Made by a program: the position numbers and the translations under genes
Notes under the pieces: model-generated
Told to the model about the DNA's origin: nothing
Seen by the model: only the letters and a program-made list of their open reading frames with translations
Database searches by the model: none
In this document: positions 46,116 to 53,495 of the stretch, piece after piece
Numbering within the stretch: position 1 is the stretch's first letter
Layout: the number at the start of each line of letters is the position of its first letter
NCBI GenBank assembly: GCA_016287245.1
Contig: JAEEWG010000003.1
Location: 93,031 to 157,030 of the forward strand
Direction: 5' to 3'
From: Clostridia bacterium
GTDB lineage: Bacteria > Bacillota > Clostridia > Saccharofermentanales > Saccharofermentanaceae
Length of the DNA: 64,000 nucleotides

Positions 46116-47441
46116 ATGGCAACATCTTTTAGGGATAGAATCGCTGAAAACATCCAGAACTGGCGGGAGATCGCAAATCCTGTCGAAAAACCATCGGACA
46201 AGATCCGCGATGATTTTGTAAGTGAGATCGCCCGTTTTTACGAAGACGGCACCGAGCCGACCCGCGCCTCCCAGGACATGCGGTACTTTCTGCACCAGCA
46301 CGAGAAGCGCCTTGCGGAAAAAGGCGTGAAGATCCAGCGACGCTACGAGGTCCTCGAAAAGGGCGTCAAGCACACCGCTACCAAGAACCGCCCGCCATAC
46401 ACCGTGGATCTGTCTTTTGTCGAGTGCGAATCCTCCACGCAGTATTCAAATGTTTCTTCTCAGAAGATCCTGAAAAAGCATAAGAAGAGCGCAAGTATCT
46501 TCTACACGAACATCCTAAACCGCCCGGACATCCAGAATGCGGCCTACACCTGCCCGAACTGCGGACACCCGGCGACTCTTGAGATCTTCGCGAACGGCTG
46601 CCCGATGTGCGGCACGAGATTCCAGATGAAGCAGCTCTTCCCCTGCGTCACCAACTTCTACCTGATGTCCCAGCTCATGGGCAAGACCAATATGGATGAC
46701 ATCATTAAAAGAGTCAGATTCCTCGCGATCCTTTTCGGTATCTATGTGGCCATTTATGCGGGCGTCGCCTCCTGGTCGGGGGTAGACCGCGCCTGGGTAT
46801 CCATCCTCATCGGCGCCTTCGCCGGACTTGCCGGCGGCGGACTTGGCTTCATCATCATTTACATGATCTACAGTATATTCTTCGCGATCTTCGCGATGGG
46901 AAAGATGACCGCGCATGCCGTATCTACCGCCGACATTGCTTCCGCCGCCCTTACGAAGAATGCGCTTTCCAAAGCCATGGCCCGCTTCGATCCGGAATTC
47001 TCCTACGAGCTCTTTGAAGGCAAGGCGATGTCGCTGTTCCGTGCCATCGCTTTTTCCGAAGACCGGACCAATATGAGCATCTACCGTGGCGATCCGAATA
47101 TTCCCGACATCGATAATCTCATCGACATCGACTATAGAGGCGCCATGAAGTTTTTGAACCTGACCGTCCAGAACGGCGACGATCTCGTGCTCCTGGTCCG
47201 CCTTTACATGTTCAATACCTATCTTATCGACGGCAAGATCGTCCAGAGAAAAGAAGACTTTAACATGACGCTCGTCAAAAAGCTTACCGCGAAAGAGGAC
47301 TACGGTTTCTCCATCCACGCCGTAAACTGCAAGACCTGCGCCGCCAGCTTCGACGCCATGCACCTCCTGCAGTGCCCGAACTGCGGCACGCCGTACCACC
47401 TGGAAAACGAAGAGTGGGTCGTCATGGGACTGAAGAAGTAA
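46116..47441 (+). CDS. Zinc-ribbon, membrane and Tim44-like domain protein
   Basis: 441 aa from the ATG at 46116 (GGAGGG seven bases before). A soluble N-terminal part (1-140), a zinc ribbon CPNCGHPA...CPMCG (about 145-165), two or three membrane segments (about 205-265) and a C-terminal region FDPEFSYELFEGKAMSLFRAIAF near 293 that has the look of a Tim44-like domain. A second zinc ribbon CKTC...CPNC (about 407-425) ends the chain. Bacterial Tim44-like proteins are poorly understood and often membrane linked. Rightward single gene closed by a long stem-loop. Confidence 0.65.
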   Translation: MATSFRDRIAENIQNWREIANPVEKPSDKIRDDFVSEIARFYEDGTEPTRASQDMRYFLHQHEKRLAEKGVKIQRRYEVLEKGVKHTATKNRPPYTVDLSFVECESSTQYSNVSSQKILKKHKKSASIFYTNILNRPDIQNAAYTCPNCGHPATLEIFANGCPMCGTRFQMKQLFPCVTNFYLMSQLMGKTNMDDIIKRVRFLAILFGIYVAIYAGVASWSGVDRAWVSILIGAFAGLAGGGLGFIIIYMIYSIFFAIFAMGKMTAHAVSTADIASAALTKNALSKAMARFDPEFSYELFEGKAMSLFRAIAFSEDRTNMSIYRGDPNIPDIDNLIDIDYRGAMKFLNLTVQNGDDLVLLVRLYMFNTYLIDGKIVQRKEDFNMTLVKKLTAKEDYGFSIHAVNCKTCAASFDAMHLLQCPNCGTPYHLENEEWVVMGLKK

Positions 47442-47466
47442 CCATAAAGAATCATCGCAAAGAAGA

Positions 47467-47526
47467 GGAGTTCTCTTGTGCTACCCCGGGTGCTGCCCTG
47501 CGGAGGCACAGCGAGAACTCTTTTTC
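47467..47526 (+). terminator. Terminator after the zinc-ribbon gene
   Basis: GAGTTCTC (47468-47475) and GAGAACTC (47513-47520) form the base of a stem, with an inner GTGC/GCAC pairing, and TTTTTCTTTG follows. Lies 26 nt past the stop. Confidence 0.8.
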
Positions 47527-47548
47527 TTTGTCTGTTTTTTGGGGTTTT

Positions 47549-47839
47549 CATGGGATTGGGGAGGACAAAGGAAAACCCATGCCTATGCTTACAGGCTGTT
47601 TTCATGGGGTTTTCAAAAACAAAGCATTTCCCATGCCGTTTTTTCAGTCATTTTTCATGGGTTTTCTGGATTTTCAAGAATTCCCATGATCCATTCAAGT
47701 GATTTTGGCATGGGGAATCTAATAAACAAGCAGTCTCCCATGATCGTTCCGGCATGGGAAATCTCAATTGAGAGAAATCCCCATGAAAAGCAGTTCAAAA
47801 TTGGTGATGGGAAAAACCAGAATTACCCCAACACCCATA
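47549..47839. repeat. Array of twelve alternating CATGGG / CCCATG hexamers
   Basis: CATGGG at 47549, 47603, 47656, 47709, 47753 and GATGGG at 47806 alternate with CCCATG at 47576, 47630, 47683, 47737, 47780 and CCCATA at 47834. Start-to-start steps are 27, 27, 27, 26, 27, 26, 28, 16, 27, 26 and 28. Each CATGGG-N21-CCCATG unit is a 33-bp palindrome with variable centre; the first three also share TTTTCATGGG. The last unit is one base off in each hexamer. The array starts after the terminator and ends about 140 nt before the start of the HTH-PurM gene. Open frames through it look artefactual. It could be a set of regulator sites or a run of RNA hairpins. Confidence 0.85.
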
Positions 47840-47979
47840 CCCGAAGAAAATAATTCGCCCGCTGGTTGAATTTCCCCTCCGTTTTCAACGATAATGTTAT
47901 TGTATCGATCCCCTCTTCTGCGCATACTAAAGGTGAACAGAAGATCCGCGAAAGCACCGCAGGGACGGAGGATATGACT

Positions 47980-49242
47980 ATGGTTGACAGTATGAGAGTC
48001 GGAGAATTCATCACCGGAAAGCGCCATGAGCTGGGCCTTACCCAGGGACAGCTCGCGCAGCAGTTGAACGTGTCCTTTCAGACCATTTCGAAATGGGAGA
48101 ACGGGAAAGCCTATCCGAACATCGAACTTCTCGCGGATCTGGCTAAAGCCCTCGGCGTCTCTGTCGACGAGCTCCTCTCGGGTTGCGAGAAGGAGCAGGA
48201 CGGGCTTTCGTACAGCAAAGCGGGCATCGACATCGCCTATACCGACTCGATCAAAAGCGAGATGAAGAAGCACCTGGAGACGAAGAACCGCCGCGTCCTC
48301 AACGGTCTCGGGCCGTTTGCCTCTCTTTACGATATTCATTTTCCCGCTATAAAAGAACCGGTCCTCGTGCTGAAGTCCGAAGAGCCGGGCTCGAAGCAGA
48401 AACTCGCCATGGAATATGGCTACACCGAGTCGATCTGCCATGACATGATCAACCACCTTGTCAACGATATCGCCGTCATGGGCGCCACTCCCCTCGCGGT
48501 CCTTGATACCATCGTCTGCGGCAAAGCCGAGAAGGCGACGATCAGCGCGCTCGTTAAAGGCGTCGCGGATGCCTGCCGCGAGAATGAATGCTCTCTTGTC
48601 GGTGGCGAGACCTCCATCCAGCCGTCGGTCGTGGATGCGGGCGTATATGTCCTCACCTCGAGCATTGCCGGCATCGCGGAGAAGAAACACATCATCGACG
48701 GATCGAAGATCGAAGAAGGCGATGCCGTTTTGGCCCTTGCTTCCAACGGGCTTCACACCAATGGATACTCGCTGGTGCGCATGCTCATCGATAAGATGCC
48801 ACAGATCAAGCTCGAAAAGATCAACGGAAACACCTTCATCGAGGAGATCATGAAACCGCATACGCCCTATTATCCCGCTCTGAAAGGTCTCTTTGGAAAA
48901 GATCTGATCCGCGGCATGGCGCATATCACGGGCGGCGGCATCGAGGGAAATCTCTGCCGTGTTATCCCGGACGGACTCTCTGCGATGATCGACCGGGCGA
49001 AGATCCGGATCCTCCCCGTTTTCGGCTTCATCAAGGAAAAAGGAAATGTCTCGGATTCGGAGATGCTCAGCACCTTTAACATGGGTGTCGGCATGACGAT
49101 CGTCGTTTCCCAGAAAGATAAGAAAAAGGTGATCTCGCACCTGTCCGCCTTCTACGACTGCTATGAGATCGGCACGATCATCGGAAGCAAAGAAAAAGGC
49201 ACCGGGAAAGTGCAATTCAAAAACCGCCTGAAATGGGTATGA
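47980..49242 (+). CDS. XRE helix-turn-helix domain fused to PurM-like (AIR synthase) domain
   Basis: 420 aa from the ATG at 47980 (GGAGG eight bases before; the ATG at 47974 is too close). Residues 6-62 are an XRE/Cro-type domain: GEFITGKRHELGLTQGQLAQ, then VSFQTISKWENGKAYP as recognition part. Residues ~75-420 match phosphoribosylformylglycinamidine cyclo-ligase (PurM): NDIAVMGATPLAVLD, CSLVGGET, DGSKIEEGDAV, NGLHTNGYSLVR and HITGGG. However the ATP/substrate loop normally DGVGTK reads EEPGSK (134-139), and the segment after VGGET is SIQPS instead of AEMPG. The PurM part is full length (~350 aa). Probably a regulator that senses a purine or related metabolite; enzymatic activity is doubtful. 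No other pur gene is nearby. Confidence 0.85.
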   Translation: MVDSMRVGEFITGKRHELGLTQGQLAQQLNVSFQTISKWENGKAYPNIELLADLAKALGVSVDELLSGCEKEQDGLSYSKAGIDIAYTDSIKSEMKKHLETKNRRVLNGLGPFASLYDIHFPAIKEPVLVLKSEEPGSKQKLAMEYGYTESICHDMINHLVNDIAVMGATPLAVLDTIVCGKAEKATISALVKGVADACRENECSLVGGETSIQPSVVDAGVYVLTSSIAGIAEKKHIIDGSKIEEGDAVLALASNGLHTNGYSLVRMLIDKMPQIKLEKINGNTFIEEIMKPHTPYYPALKGLFGKDLIRGMAHITGGGIEGNLCRVIPDGLSAMIDRAKIRILPVFGFIKEKGNVSDSEMLSTFNMGVGMTIVVSQKDKKKVISHLSAFYDCYEIGTIIGSKEKGTGKVQFKNRLKWV

Positions 49243-49259
49243 CTTAAGAAAGCATAAAT

Positions 49260-49292
49260 AAGCCGCGTCGGGATCGGGCGCGGCTTTTCTTT
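49260..49292. terminator. Bidirectional terminator between convergent genes
   Basis: AAGCCGCG (49260-49267) and CGCGGCTT (49279-49286) with an 11-base loop and T-run on both sides. Ends both the HTH-PurM gene and the leftward MBOAT operon. Confidence 0.88.
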
Positions 49293-50918
49293 TTAGAACT
49301 GGTTATAGATGAACTGGGAGGCGTCGTAGCCCTGGCCGTAGGCACCGAATACCAGGATCAGGAGCAGAAGGACCGTAAAGAGGATCCATCTTCCCGGCAT
49401 GGGCAGTTTCTTCTCCAGCTTGTCACGAACAGAGCCGGAACGGGCAAACATGCTGACCACGATCAGGAGGATCGTGCCGATGGCAAGGATCACATAGTCC
49501 GCGCGGCTGATGCCGAGCTGAAGGAGTGTACCGTTTCCGAGGGTATTCCAGTTCCATGTCGCGAACATGGTGCCGAACATCTTAAAAGTGAGCGGGACAT
49601 TGCGGTAGCAGTCAAAAAGACGAAGCGCACTCATAATGAGGATGGTCCTTCCGACCTGGAAGGTCTTATAGACCGTGCTTCCGTCGGTATTCACCTTCTT
49701 ATGGAATTTCCTATAGAGAGGCTCTAATTCCTGGGAGATCATGATGACCACGAAGTTCCCGAGACCCCAGACGATGAAGTTCCAGCTCGCCCCGTGCCAG
49801 ATACCTGTCGTGAACCATACGATGAAGGACGCAAGATAAACGGGGAGGCGCTTCCCGACCTTCTCGCCGAGGTGTTTGCGGCTCCACTTGCTGAGTTTGA
49901 GCATCGGACCCGATACCGAGATCGGATAGAAGATATAATCCGTAAACCAGGTGCCCATCGTAATGTGCCATCTGCGCCAGTATTCAGCGATATTCTTACT
50001 GAAGAAGGGCCGCTCGAAGTTCTCTTTTACCGGGATACCGAGCATCTCGGCGATACCGATCGTGATATCGATGCCTCCGGTAAAGTCGGCGTAGAGCTCA
50101 AGCGCGTAGAACATCATGACGAGGAAAACATAGGCGCCCTTGAAGTTCTCGGGCGTATCGATCATGGTATTGACCGCGGGCAGGATACGGTCCGCGATCA
50201 CGAGCTTTTTGAAATATCCCCAGAGGACTCTCTGAAAGCCGCGCTCCATGGTCCTTCCGGAAAAAGAATGCGGAGAATAAAGTTCTTTGCTCAGATCGCC
50301 ATAGCGGCTGATCGGGCCCTGTACCAGCTGCGGGAAGAAAGACACGAAGAGCGCGTACTTAAAGAAGTTCGTCTGCGCTTCGTGGCGGTCGCGGTACACG
50401 TCGATGACGTAGCTTACGGCCTGAAAGGTATAAAAGGAGATACCCGTCGGCAGGGCGATCGTCAGGAAATTGATCCTCTTCGGCGCATGGAAGGCCGACA
50501 GGATCCCGTTGATGTTATAGATCGTGAAGTTCGTGTATTTCACGACGGCGAGGATCAGGAGCGCGAGCGTAATACCAATCGCCATGATCCTACGTCTTCT
50601 GCTCTTCTCATTTTCCTTGAACTTCTTTCGGGCTTCTTTGCCGACTTCCTCAGGAGAGGCGCTGCCGCTCTTATCGAGTTCTTTCATCTCGGAAAAACGG
50701 GCGTCGGCGCTTTTCTTGTTACGGGAGATCAGAAGTCCTGCGACGTAAGTGATAAGGGTCACCGCCAGGATATAAAAAAGGAACTTCCAGCCCGCAAAGT
50801 AATAGAAAACGTAAGACCCCAGCAGGAGCAAGGGCCATTGGGCCTTCTTCGGCAGCACATAGTAGAGCGCCACAAGAAGGAACAGAAATCCGATAAATGC
50901 GTAGGAAGTAAAAAGCAT
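49293..50918 (-). CDS. MBOAT family O-acyltransferase (DltB-like)
   Basis: 541 aa with about twelve membrane segments. MBOAT motifs: FFPQLVQGPISRYGDL near 195-208, ERPFFSKNIAEYWRRWHIT near 302-320, and the catalytic His of GIWHGASWNF at 375. A cytosolic charged loop of about 45 residues (68-112, rich in Lys/Arg/Glu) is inserted after the second segment pair. Takes the activated acyl or aminoacyl group from the carrier protein and passes it across the membrane to an envelope polymer. Last gene of the operon; 40 nt after the carrier-protein gene. Confidence 0.9.
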   Translation of the reverse strand: MLFTSYAFIGFLFLLVALYYVLPKKAQWPLLLLGSYVFYYFAGWKFLFYILAVTLITYVAGLLISRNKKSADARFSEMKELDKSGSASPEEVGKEARKKFKENEKSRRRRIMAIGITLALLILAVVKYTNFTIYNINGILSAFHAPKRINFLTIALPTGISFYTFQAVSYVIDVYRDRHEAQTNFFKYALFVSFFPQLVQGPISRYGDLSKELYSPHSFSGRTMERGFQRVLWGYFKKLVIADRILPAVNTMIDTPENFKGAYVFLVMMFYALELYADFTGGIDITIGIAEMLGIPVKENFERPFFSKNIAEYWRRWHITMGTWFTDYIFYPISVSGPMLKLSKWSRKHLGEKVGKRLPVYLASFIVWFTTGIWHGASWNFIVWGLGNFVVIMISQELEPLYRKFHKKVNTDGSTVYKTFQVGRTILIMSALRLFDCYRNVPLTFKMFGTMFATWNWNTLGNGTLLQLGISRADYVILAIGTILLIVVSMFARSGSVRDKLEKKLPMPGRWILFTVLLLLILVFGAYGQGYDASQFIYNQF

Positions 50919-50958
50919 ACTCAGTTCTTTCAGTCACGGCGATTTCGCCGCAAGCGTT

Positions 50959-51189
50959 TTACTCCTCGTCCTCAAGCCGCTGGATCAGGTCCCACAGAGC
51001 CTGCGCGGAATTGAAGTTTTCGGGGATCATGTGCTCTGCCGAAACCACAACATCGAACTTGTCTGCGATCTCGGAAACGAGCGAGATGATATCGAAGGAA
51101 TCCAGGATCTTGCCATCGACCAGATCCGTAGCTGTTTCATAATCCACATCCGGGTGAATATCTTTCAGAATCTCAATCAGTTCATCCAT
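50959..51189 (-). CDS. Acyl-carrier protein (DltC-like)
   Basis: 76 aa, four-helix carrier. The phosphopantetheine Ser is Ser31 in ILDSFDIISLV. Acidic, as usual. Lies between the adenylating ligase and the MBOAT, the order ligase-carrier-MBOAT being close to dltA-dltC/dltB. It would hold the aminoacyl group as a thioester. Chain length and D-S-F-D motif fit both DltC and stand-alone carrier proteins of similar systems. Confidence 0.9.
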   Translation of the reverse strand: MDELIEILKDIHPDVDYETATDLVDGKILDSFDIISLVSEIADKFDVVVSAEHMIPENFNSAQALWDLIQRLEDEE

Positions 51190-51262
51190 GTTAAATACCT
51201 CTTCACGGCTTCTTTCATCGATATGATACCATTTTTGCCGGCATTCGCAAAACCGCCGGATA

Positions 51263-52786
51263 TCAGGATCTGGTCTTTACCATTTCCGAGAGCGCGACAC
51301 GGTCGGTCTTGCCGTTACTGGTCAGCGGGATCCGCTCGAGTTTTCTTGTCACGTTCGGCACCATATAACGCGGGAGGCTGTCCTTCAGGACGACCTTCAT
51401 TTCCGCTTCTTCCTTATCCCCGCTATAGAAAAGAACGATCTTGCCCTTCTCTTTATCGTAGATACAGGCCGCGCCCGTGATCCCGTCGATCATCTGCGCA
51501 TTGACCTCGATCTCGCCAAGCTCGATACGGTGACCCATGTGCTTGATCTGGAAGTCCTTTCTCGATACGAACATCAGCTCGCCCGCTTCGTTATAGCGTC
51601 CGATGTCGCCGGTTCTGTAGATAAGCTCCGGCCAGTGCGTCTGAAGCGGATTCAGGGTAAAGGCCTCCGAGGTCTTCTCGGGATTATTCATATAGCCGAG
51701 CGTGAGGGACGTGCCGCGAATGCAGATCTCGCCCTGCTTCCCGCTTTCTTTTGTCACTTCGTGATCCTCTTCGTCGAGAAGGAGGATGTCGGTATTGTCG
51801 AAAGGTCGTCCGATCGGGATCGCATCTCCGTCTTCAAAATCTCTGTTCACGCGGTAGTAGCAGCACATGCCTGTACCTTCTGTCGGTCCGTAAAGATTCG
51901 TAAATGTCGCCTCCGGAAGCGCCTGCCGCCACATGCGGAACTGCTTGATCGGGAATACCTCGGAACCAAAAGCGATGGTCTTTAAGTACTTCGGGATCTC
52001 TGTCTTGAATGTGCCGAACGTCGAGATGATCGTCAGCGCCGAGACGACCCAGCAGACGGTGTTGATCTCATGTTCGTTCAGATACTGGACGAGCTTTAAC
52101 GGCTGCATGAAAAGTGCCTTCGGCACGAAATACGTCGTCGCGCCATATCGGATCGTCGGGAAAAGCTCCTTAAAGCACGCGTCGAGATAAAGCGGGGTCT
52201 GGTTTCCGAAGACCGTTTCCTCGGAAAAGCCCAGCACTTCCGACAGCTGGTCGATATAGTCGTTGACGGCACGATGGCAGCCTACGACACCCTTCGGAAC
52301 ACCCGTGGATCCCGAGGTGAATACGATATAAAGAGGATCCGTATCGATGGAAGCGTCATAAATGGCAGTAAGCGCGGCATCGTCGATCCTTCCGCCATCG
52401 AGGATCTCGGAGTATTTCACGATACTGCCCGAAAAGCCCAGTTCCCCGGCTTTTTCGAATGTCGAATCATCGCAGATCAGAAGCGGAGACTTGACGTTTT
52501 CGAGGATCAGATGGATACGCACAGAAGGCATTTCCGCATCGATCGGCACATAGTAGCTGCCCGCGCGGATGATGCCGAAGAACGTGGCGACCTCCTCCGG
52601 AGATTTTTCCATAAAGACCACGACCGGGCTTTTTCTTATATTCTTTTCGAGGATAAAAGTACCGATCGTATCTACGGCGTGATCGAGCTGCTGAAAAGTA
52701 AGCGCGGAGTGTTCCCCGCAGAAAGCCTTCTTGTCCGGAAACTTTCCTGCCGTATTTTTCAGATCTTTCAGCACATGATTATGCAT
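51263..52786 (-). CDS. Amino-acid adenylating ligase (DltA-like)
   Basis: 507 aa, the DltA size. Adenylation motifs: FTSGSTGVPKG (156-166), NLYGPTEG (297-304), YRTGDIGRY (390-398), HMGHRIELGEIE (417-428) and SNGKTDR with the catalytic Lys493. Asp202 in LYLDACFKELF matches the Asp that binds the amino group in amino-acid-activating domains. The pocket strand reads CWVVSALTIIS (245-255) where DltA has STPSF, so the side chain bound may not be that of D-alanine. The start codon is only three bases after the racemase stop, and the AAGGAG ribosome site lies inside the racemase gene. It loads the carrier protein of the next gene. Confidence 0.87.
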   Translation of the reverse strand: MHNHVLKDLKNTAGKFPDKKAFCGEHSALTFQQLDHAVDTIGTFILEKNIRKSPVVVFMEKSPEEVATFFGIIRAGSYYVPIDAEMPSVRIHLILENVKSPLLICDDSTFEKAGELGFSGSIVKYSEILDGGRIDDAALTAIYDASIDTDPLYIVFTSGSTGVPKGVVGCHRAVNDYIDQLSEVLGFSEETVFGNQTPLYLDACFKELFPTIRYGATTYFVPKALFMQPLKLVQYLNEHEINTVCWVVSALTIISTFGTFKTEIPKYLKTIAFGSEVFPIKQFRMWRQALPEATFTNLYGPTEGTGMCCYYRVNRDFEDGDAIPIGRPFDNTDILLLDEEDHEVTKESGKQGEICIRGTSLTLGYMNNPEKTSEAFTLNPLQTHWPELIYRTGDIGRYNEAGELMFVSRKDFQIKHMGHRIELGEIEVNAQMIDGITGAACIYDKEKGKIVLFYSGDKEEAEMKVVLKDSLPRYMVPNVTRKLERIPLTSNGKTDRVALSEMVKTRS

Positions 52787-52789
52787 TTT

Positions 52790-53476
52790 TCAGTTCTCCT
52801 TACATTCACGTACACAGGCGCTTGCCAGTACGTCGATAATGTCGATATAAAGGTCGCTTAGATCCATCTCCACCTTCGCCTGAGAAAGCTCGGTGCAGCC
52901 GAGTACGACCGCCTCGGCGCCGTCATGCAGAAGGGCGCGGGAGACGTCCTTAAATACCCGCTGGTCGATATTCTTCCCGGCTTTGACGTCATCGTAGATC
53001 ATGCCCATGACCTTTTTCTGGCCAGATGCATCCGGCCACACGCAGGTGATGCCGAATTCTGAAAGGCCATCTTCGTAGATCTTCGTCTCTTTTGCGCCGT
53101 CAGTGGCCATGATGCCTAAGGTCGTGATGCCCTTTTCCTTGCAGCAGGCGCCGAGTTCTCTGATCGCGTGAAGGACCGAGATGCCGATCCCTTCTTCCAT
53201 TTCTTTGTGAAAAGCATGCGCCGTGATGCAGGGGATCGCTAAGACCTCACAGCCGATGCTGCGGAGGGTCTTTCCGGCCTCGATCATCTTCGGAAGCGGA
53301 TCGCGGCTGCTCTTTTTCAGAAGGAAAGCCGTGCGGTCCGGAATATCGGGACAGCTCCCGATCCATGTCTCAATATGTTCCTGGTCAGTGGAAACATCGG
53401 TCAGCTCGACCACACGGCGGTAAAAATACGCCGTGGCCAGAGGTCCCAATCCACCGATAATACCCAGTTTCTTCAA
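52790..53476 (-). CDS. Aspartate/glutamate racemase family protein
   Basis: 228 aa. Two-Cys, cofactor-free racemase: GIIGGLGPLATAYFYRR at the N-terminus, catalytic Cys83 in AIPCITAHAF and Cys194 in VLGCTELSQ. The aspartate-racemase group usually has PCNTAH; here the Asn is Ile, so the substrate may differ. Sits between the Ig-transglutaminase (19 nt upstream) and the adenylating ligase (3 nt downstream). The tight coupling suggests it supplies the D-amino acid for the ligase; substrate is not shown by sequence. Confidence 0.85.
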   Translation of the reverse strand: MKKLGIIGGLGPLATAYFYRRVVELTDVSTDQEHIETWIGSCPDIPDRTAFLLKKSSRDPLPKMIEAGKTLRSIGCEVLAIPCITAHAFHKEMEEGIGISVLHAIRELGACCKEKGITTLGIMATDGAKETKIYEDGLSEFGITCVWPDASGQKKVMGMIYDDVKAGKNIDQRVFKDVSRALLHDGAEAVVLGCTELSQAKVEMDLSDLYIDIIDVLASACVRECKEN

Positions 53477-53495
53477 TCGTAGTTCCTCTTCTTTC

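Larger units (their letters stand above)
47442..47979. other. 538-nt intergenic region
   Basis: Contains the terminator of the preceding gene, the alternating hexamer array, then about 140 nt of AT-rich sequence (47840-47979) that should hold the promoter of the HTH-PurM gene; GGAGG at 47967-47971 is its ribosome site. No gene is supported in the interval. Confidence 0.6.

Noticed and set aside
47549..47839. CRISPR array
   Set aside because: Only hexamers are shared and their orientation alternates; there is no repeat of 20 or more bases and no cas gene.
47476..47853. Open frames of 74-125 codons through the hexamer array
   Set aside because: They lack ribosome sites, are of low complexity and simply read through the repeated words.
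47980..49242. Selenophosphate synthetase (SelD) or ThiL instead of PurM
   Set aside because: The fold family is shared, but the NGYSLVR and CSLVGGET order is that of PurM and the SelD Cys/Sec loop is absent.
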